From assembly GCF_004331455.1 (NCBI RefSeq), contig NZ_SJJR01000024.1:28166-92165 (forward strand): a DNA stretch of 64,000 nt. Reading direction: 5' to 3'. The notes under the pieces were generated by a model. That model was not told the DNA's origin. It saw nothing but the letters and a program-made list of their open reading frames with translations, and made no database searches. The position numbers were made by a program, and so were the translations under genes. The DNA is from Micromonospora zingiberis (lineage in GTDB: Bacteria > Actinomycetota > Actinomycetes > Mycobacteriales > Micromonosporaceae). How positions within the stretch are numbered: the first letter of the stretch is position 1; each line of letters begins with the position of its first letter. Shown one piece after another: positions 59,282-64,000 of this stretch.

Positions 59282-59923
59282 ATGACCGACATGCACATCC
59301 CAGCGAAGCCGCTCCGGGCGATTGACGCCCGAGGTGGCGACTCAATTGGCAACCTCGACGACTCGGTCTACAACCGGTTGCTCAAGGAGCGCATCATCTT
59401 CCTGGGCAGCGAGGTGAACGACCAGGTGGCCAACCGCATCTGCGCGCAGCTGCTGCTGCTCGCGGCGGAGGACCCGGACCGGGACATCTTCCTCTGGATC
59501 AACTCGCCGGGTGGCTCGGTCTACTCCGGCATGGCGATCTACGACACCATGCAGTACATCGACAACGACGTGTCGACCGTGGCGATGGGCATGGCGGCCT
59601 CCATGGGCCAGCTGCTGCTCTGCGCGGGCACCAAGGGCAAGCGCTACGCTCTGCCGCACGCCCGGATCATGATGCACCAGCCCTCGGGCGGCCTCGGTGG
59701 CACCGCGTCGGACATCGCGATCCAGGCCGAGCAGATGCTCTACACCAAGCGGATGTTCCAGGAGCGGGTCGCGCACCACACCGGCCAGACCCAGGCGCAG
59801 ATCGAGGCGGACTCGGACCGCGACCGCTGGTTCACCGCCCAGGAGGCCATGGACTACGGCTTCATCGACAAGGTGATCATCGGGGCCGCACAGGTTCCCG
59901 AGGGCGCCGGGACCCTGAGCTGA
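59282..59923 (+). CDS. clpP1: ATP-dependent Clp protease proteolytic subunit 1
   Basis: 213 residues. Catalytic triad S107 (GMAASMGQ), H132 (MMHQPSGG) and D181 (DRDRWF). It forms the double-ring protease with ClpP2 and is fed by ClpX. ATG after AAGGG; 14 bp before clpP2. Confidence 0.95.
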   Translation: MTDMHIPAKPLRAIDARGGDSIGNLDDSVYNRLLKERIIFLGSEVNDQVANRICAQLLLLAAEDPDRDIFLWINSPGGSVYSGMAIYDTMQYIDNDVSTVAMGMAASMGQLLLCAGTKGKRYALPHARIMMHQPSGGLGGTASDIAIQAEQMLYTKRMFQERVAHHTGQTQAQIEADSDRDRWFTAQEAMDYGFIDKVIIGAAQVPEGAGTLS

Positions 59924-59937
59924 TCGAGGAGCAGACG

Positions 59938-60600
59938 ATGACCGACCTCAGCCTGCCGCCCCAGTTCGCGGCCGTGCACAACCGCTACGTCCTGCCGTCG
60001 TTCGTCGAGCGCACGTCGTACGGGGTCAAGGAGTCCAACCCGTACAACAAGCTCTTCGAGGACCGGATCATCTTCCTCGGTGTCCAGGTGGACGACGCGT
60101 CGGCCAACGACGTGATGGCCCAGCTGCTGACCCTGGAGGGGACGGACCCCGACCGGGACATCATCATGTACATCAACTCGCCCGGCGGTTCGTTCACCGC
60201 GATGACGGCGATCTACGACACCATGCAGTACGTCCGGCCGGACATTCAGACCGTCTGCCTCGGCCAGGCCGCTTCCGCCGCGGCGGTGCTGCTCGCGGCG
60301 GGCACCCCGGGTAAGCGGATGGCGCTGCCGAACTCGCGGATCATCATCCACCAGCCGGCCACCGAGGGCGGCTACGGGCAGGGCTCGGACATCGAGATCC
60401 AGGCCCGGGAGATCCTGCGGATGCGTACCCAGCTGGAGGAGATGCTCTCCCGGCACTGCAACCGGCCGGTCGAGATGGTCCGCAAGGACATCGACCGTGA
60501 CAAGATCATGACGGCCGAGGAGTCCCGGGAGTACGGGCTGGTCGACACGATCCTCAGTAGCCGTAAGAAGGGGTTGCTGGCCGCCAACGCGGCTGGCTGA
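59938..60600 (+). CDS. clpP2: ATP-dependent Clp protease proteolytic subunit 2
   Basis: 220 residues. Catalytic triad S113 (GQAASAAA), H138 (IIHQPATE) and D188 (IDRDKI). It pairs with ClpP1. ATG after GAGGAG. Confidence 0.95.
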   Translation: MTDLSLPPQFAAVHNRYVLPSFVERTSYGVKESNPYNKLFEDRIIFLGVQVDDASANDVMAQLLTLEGTDPDRDIIMYINSPGGSFTAMTAIYDTMQYVRPDIQTVCLGQAASAAAVLLAAGTPGKRMALPNSRIIIHQPATEGGYGQGSDIEIQAREILRMRTQLEEMLSRHCNRPVEMVRKDIDRDKIMTAEESREYGLVDTILSSRKKGLLAANAAG

Positions 60601-60808
60601 CCGGTACCGGGTCAGGGGTCGGCCGGTTCGGATGCCGGCCGACCTCTGACACACCCCGTTTTGGGGGTCGGAGAAAGCTCCGACAGCGGGTAACGTCGGG
60701 TCCGTACCGCTTCGCCGGGCGACCGGCGCGATGGGACGAAGACGGGCGGAGCGTAGCGTCCGCAGGTCGTGGCCGGGGCTCCGGCCGATGAGTGCAGGGA
60801 GAACGTAG

Positions 60809-62104
60809 GTGGCACGGATCGGTGACGGCGGCGACCTACTCAAGTGCTCCTTCTGCGGCAAGTCGCAGAAGCAGGTCAAGAAGCTCATCGCGGGCCCCGG
60901 GGTCTACATCTGCGACGAGTGCATCGATCTCTGCAACGAGATCATCGAAGAGGAGCTGGCCGAGTCCGGCGAGGTGAAGTGGGAAGAGCTTCCCAAGCCG
61001 ATGGAGATCTGCCAGTTCCTCGACACCTACGTGGTGGGGCAGGAGCAGGCCAAGAAGGCGCTCGCCGTCGCGGTCTACAACCACTACAAGCGGATCCAGG
61101 CGGAGGCGGCCAACGCGCCGGGCGCCAACAACGACGGTGTCGAGCTGGCCAAGTCGAACATCCTGCTGCTCGGCCCGACCGGGTGCGGCAAGACCCACCT
61201 GGCGCAGACCCTCGCCCGGATGCTCAACGTCCCCTTCGCCGTCGCCGACGCCACCGCGCTGACCGAGGCCGGCTACGTCGGCGAGGACGTGGAGAACATC
61301 CTCCTCAAGCTGATCCAGGCCGCCGACTACGACATCAAGCGCGCCGAGACCGGCATCATCTACATCGACGAGATCGACAAGATCGCCCGCAAGTCGGAGA
61401 ATCCGTCGATCACCCGCGACGTCTCCGGTGAGGGCGTCCAGCAGGCCCTGCTGAAGATGCTCGAAGGCACCGTGGCGAACGTGCCGCCGCAGGGCGGCCG
61501 TAAGCACCCGCACCAGGAGTTCATCCAGATCGACACCACGAACGTGCTGTTCATCTGTGGCGGGGCCTTCGCCGGTCTGGATCAGATCATCGAGGCGCGT
61601 ACCGGCCACGGTGGCACCGGCTTCGGTGCCCGGCTCCGCGCGGTCTCCGAGCGTTCCACCGACGACATCTTCGGTCAGGTGATGCCGGAGGACATGCTCA
61701 AGTTCGGGCTGATCCCGGAGTTCATCGGCCGCCTGCCGGTGATCACCAGTGTCCGCAGCCTCGACCGGACGGCCCTGGTGCGCATCCTCACCGAGCCGCG
61801 CAACGCGCTGGTCCGGCAGTACCAGCGCCTCTTCGAGCTGGACGGCGTCGAGCTGGAGTTCGAACGGCCGGCCCTGGAGGCCATCGCCGACCAGGCGATG
61901 CTGCGGGGCACCGGCGCCCGTGGGCTGCGCGCCATCATGGAAGAGGTCCTGCTCTCCGTGATGTACGAGGTGCCCAGCAACCCCGACGCCGCCCGGGTGC
62001 TCATCACCCGCGAGGTGGTGCTGGAGAACGTCAATCCGACCATCGTCCCGCGTGAGTTCACCGGCCGCCGGGCCCGGCGCGAGCGCGAGGAGAAGTCCGC
62101 CTGA
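60809..62104 (+). CDS. clpX: ATP-dependent Clp protease ATP-binding subunit ClpX
   Basis: 431 residues. A zinc finger with C13, C16, C35 and C38, Walker A GPTGCGKT (122-129), Walker B IIYIDEID (183-190) and a ClpX C-terminal domain. It unfolds substrates for ClpP1P2. GTG start after a GGGAGA box. Confidence 0.96.
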   Translation: MARIGDGGDLLKCSFCGKSQKQVKKLIAGPGVYICDECIDLCNEIIEEELAESGEVKWEELPKPMEICQFLDTYVVGQEQAKKALAVAVYNHYKRIQAEAANAPGANNDGVELAKSNILLLGPTGCGKTHLAQTLARMLNVPFAVADATALTEAGYVGEDVENILLKLIQAADYDIKRAETGIIYIDEIDKIARKSENPSITRDVSGEGVQQALLKMLEGTVANVPPQGGRKHPHQEFIQIDTTNVLFICGGAFAGLDQIIEARTGHGGTGFGARLRAVSERSTDDIFGQVMPEDMLKFGLIPEFIGRLPVITSVRSLDRTALVRILTEPRNALVRQYQRLFELDGVELEFERPALEAIADQAMLRGTGARGLRAIMEEVLLSVMYEVPSNPDAARVLITREVVLENVNPTIVPREFTGRRARREREEKSA

Positions 62105-62165
62105 GCGGTCGGCGGCGAGCGCCTCGCCCTGCCGCTTGCGGCAGTTCGCCCGTACGCTGACAGCC

Positions 62166-62963
62166 ATGCGCGTCGCCGTCTGCCAGCTGAACTCCCGCGA
62201 CGACCGGAAGGCGAACCTGGTCGCCGCCGAGGCCCTGATCGACCGCGCGGCCGACGCCGGCGCGGACCTGGTGCTCCTTCCCGAGTACGTCGACTACCTG
62301 GGCCCGGGCGCCGGGATGCCCGCGCCGGAGCCGGTCGACGGCGAGGTCGGCCAGTTCTTCGCGGCCACCGCGCGTCGGCGGGGCATCTGGCTGATCGCCG
62401 GGTCCTTCCACGAGGCCGGCCCCGATCCCGAGCACACCTGGAACACCACGCTGGTCTTCGACCGCTCCGGCACGCTCGCCGCCAGCTACCGCAAGATCCA
62501 CCTGTACGACGTGGAGATCCCCGGTCGCGTCTCGTACCACGAGTCGGCAACGGTGGCGCCGGGTGACCGGCCGGTGGTGGTGGAGGTCGAGGGACTCCGG
62601 GTCGGCCTGTCGATCTGTTACGACCTGCGCTTCCCCGAGTTGTATCGGCAGCTCGCCACCGATGGTGGTGCCCAACTGCTCGTGGTGCCCGCGGCGTTCA
62701 TGATGCACACCGGACGCGACCACTGGGAGGTGCTGTTGCGCGCCCGGGCGATCGAGAACCAGTGCTTCGTCGCCGCTGCCGGGCAGACCGGCGACCACGA
62801 ACCGGGCCGGACCTGTTACGGACGCAGCATGGTGATCGACCCGTGGGGGACCGTGCTGTCCCAGGTCTCCGACGGCCCCGGGTTCGCGATCGCCGACGTC
62901 GACCTGGACCGGCTCGCTCGTGTCCGTGCGGAGCTGCCGAGCCTGGCCAACCGCCGGCTCTGA
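62166..62963 (+). CDS. Carbon-nitrogen hydrolase (nitrilase superfamily)
   Basis: 265 residues. Catalytic triad E40 (LLPEYV), K110 (YRKIHLYD) and C151 (SICYDLRFPEL), as in Nit-type amidases. The substrate is likely an omega-amide such as deaminated glutathione or a ketoglutaramate-like compound, by family. ATG at 62166; the gene follows clpX by 61 bp. Confidence 0.88.
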   Translation: MRVAVCQLNSRDDRKANLVAAEALIDRAADAGADLVLLPEYVDYLGPGAGMPAPEPVDGEVGQFFAATARRRGIWLIAGSFHEAGPDPEHTWNTTLVFDRSGTLAASYRKIHLYDVEIPGRVSYHESATVAPGDRPVVVEVEGLRVGLSICYDLRFPELYRQLATDGGAQLLVVPAAFMMHTGRDHWEVLLRARAIENQCFVAAAGQTGDHEPGRTCYGRSMVIDPWGTVLSQVSDGPGFAIADVDLDRLARVRAELPSLANRRL

Positions 62964-62988
62964 GCGCGCCGAACGCCCGGCCGTCACG

Positions 62989-63216
62989 CTAACCCTGAAG
63001 CAGCACGCCCACCACCGCGAACCCGGCGATGGCAGCGGCGGTGACCAGCAGCGCGGTGCTCATCCGCGAGGGCCCGCGCCGGGCCAGCCGCCCGATCGAC
63101 ACCACGACGGCGAAGAGTACGAACGCTCCGATGATCAGTTGCCAGAACGGCAGCAGTAGGCCGAGCAGCGCGTCCTCGGCGAGGACCGGACTGGCGGGCC
63201 GGGACACGTCATCCAT
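62989..63216 (-). CDS. Small two-helix membrane protein
   Basis: 75 residues from the ATG at 63216: two hydrophobic helices (LLLPFWQLIIGAFVLFAVVV and MSTALLVTAAAIAGFAVVGV) separated by a basic loop. Conserved small actinobacterial membrane proteins of this type have no assigned role. Confidence 0.65.
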   Translation of the reverse strand: MDDVSRPASPVLAEDALLGLLLPFWQLIIGAFVLFAVVVSIGRLARRGPSRMSTALLVTAAAIAGFAVVGVLLQG

Positions 63217-63568
63217 GCCAGACACTCTGGCACGCCGGAGCCCCTCGCGGTCGCCGGCGCGAGGACGCAGTCGTGGAGATGCCGACACAGGCGACTGTCT
63301 GCACGGAGTCACCGGTGCACCGCGAGGGAAGTCCGCGGCTGCGCTGCGGTGGTACCCGTTCTCCTATATCCACGACAGTCGACCGCGTCGCTGACATCGC
63401 CAGGACATCGACAAGCAATGATTTGCCTTCTCCGGTGCGTACGCGTAACTTTCTCTCTGCACGCGGGAAGCCGGGACAAACCGGCAGAGAACGGGCGCCG
63501 GACTGGCGGACGACGATGTCGATCGCGAGGCCGGGACTGGGCGGTGCGAGTGGCTCCGAAAGTTGGAG
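63217..63568. other. Spacer before the rRNA operon
   Basis: 352 bp with no convincing gene. It separates a converging small membrane gene from the rRNA promoters and I see no strong structure in it. Confidence 0.5.
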
Positions 63569-63597
63569 TTGCGATCGCGAAGCCGACCGGGTAAGGT
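63569..63597 (+). promoter_or_regulatory. Candidate rRNA promoter P1
   Basis: TTGCGA (63569-63574), 17-bp spacer, TAAGGT (63592-63597), about 370 bp before 16S. Confidence 0.55.
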
Positions 63598-63735
63598 TCT
63601 GAAGCCGGCAGGAGCCGGGCGGGTCACCTGAGCGGTGACTGGCCGGTCTGCGGTTTCCACGGAAGAAGCGACCGCCGAGAGGCGTGCGCCACCGTGGGTC
63701 TCGAACGGCATTCGAAGGGCACCTGATAGCTCAGG

Positions 63736-63764
63736 TTGACCACGAGAAGCGGTTCGGATAGTTT
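63736..63764 (+). promoter_or_regulatory. Candidate rRNA promoter P2
   Basis: TTGACC (63736-63741), 17-bp spacer, TAGTTT (63759-63764), close to the consensus and about 200 bp before 16S. Two tandem promoters are usual in actinobacterial rrn operons. Confidence 0.7.
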
Positions 63765-63818
63765 GGAGCGGTTGCCCCAGACAAGGTTTCGGATTCGAGG
63801 CCGAGTTTGGTGTGTGGT

Positions 63819-63840
63819 TGTTCTTTGAGAACTCAACAGG
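63819..63840 (+). promoter_or_regulatory. rRNA leader boxA-like antitermination element
   Basis: TGTTCTTTGAGAACTCAACAG matches the boxA-containing leader of actinobacterial rrn operons. Pre-16S processing sequences follow in 63841-63964. Confidence 0.7.
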
Positions 63841-63964
63841 GTGCTTGATAAGCCAGTGCCAAGTTAGATTTTCTACCCCGTGCTGGGCTGAGCCTTTGTG
63901 GGTTTGGTCTGGTGGGGATTCCTTTGGCAACATTTGTTTGTTGCTGGGATTTCTTTTCAAGTTT

Positions 63965-64000
63965 TTGTTGGAGAGTTTGATCCTGGCTCAGGACGAACGC
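63965..64000 (+). rRNA. rrs: 16S rRNA, 5' end only
   Basis: The GGAGAGTTTGATCCTGGCTC motif is the conserved start of bacterial 16S. Start placed by alignment to the E. coli numbering of GAGTTTGAT. The gene continues past the window. Confidence 0.95.

Overview
The window is GC-rich actinobacterial DNA, most like Micromonospora or Salinispora. The evidence is high third-position GC, frequent GTG starts, ATGA/GTGA overlaps, DUF397/DUF5753 regulator pairs, and a conserved tRNA-Gly, tRNA-Pro, tig, clpP1, clpP2, clpX block running into an rRNA operon whose 16S gene begins at the right edge. The genus is inferred; no identity search was possible.

Layout: (1) 1-9.9 kb, minus strand: end of a UTP-glucose-1-phosphate uridylyltransferase-like gene, then a tightly coupled operon of glycosyltransferase, radical SAM enzyme, Ldh2-type oxidoreductase and HTH-GH3 fusion, then a membrane-anchored protein, small unknowns and an EEP-fold hydrolase. 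(2) 10.2-15.2 kb: DUF397/XRE regulators, a soluble GGDEF protein, two small unknowns, a large HTH regulator and a short GntR. (3) 15.4-19.8 kb: a Tat-type lipoprotein binding protein and permease with no ATPase, two near-identical 40-codon ORFs, a CPBP protease-like membrane protein, a methyltransferase and a decayed permease copy. (4) 19.9-33.8 kb: a complete Tad-type pilus locus (prepilin peptidase, CpaB-like, TadZ-like, TadA, TadB, TadC, Flp-like pilin and pseudopilins), followed by a LysM/BTAD membrane protein and a DUF2637-like protein. (5) 33.8-41.3 kb, minus strand: mobile-element accessory genes, including a DUF932 protein and a probably frameshifted gene. (6) 41.7-51.9 kb, minus strand: a conjugative type IV secretion operon (pilin-like, VirB6-like, PrgI, VirB4, coupling ATPase, replication-relaxation protein, transglycosylase/M23 enzyme). 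(7) 52-57 kb: a sigma-like regulator, a 21-bp-phased repeat array, paired 36-bp inverted promoter-like sites, a degenerate plus an intact DNA methyltransferase, excisionase and tyrosine integrase beside tRNA-Gly. (8) 57.2-64 kb: core chromosome.

Regions 5-7, probably 4, and possibly 1-3, form an integrative conjugative element inserted at the 3' end of tRNA-Gly(TCC). Integrase and excisionase lie at the right end. I did not find the matching left attachment site, so the element probably continues beyond position 1. The working model is that the sigma-like protein and the paired sites control the transfer operon and the methyltransferase/int operon divergently, the T4SS and its wall hydrolase move DNA, and the Tad pilus assists contact. 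That model is inference; the family assignments rest on motifs visible in the sequence.
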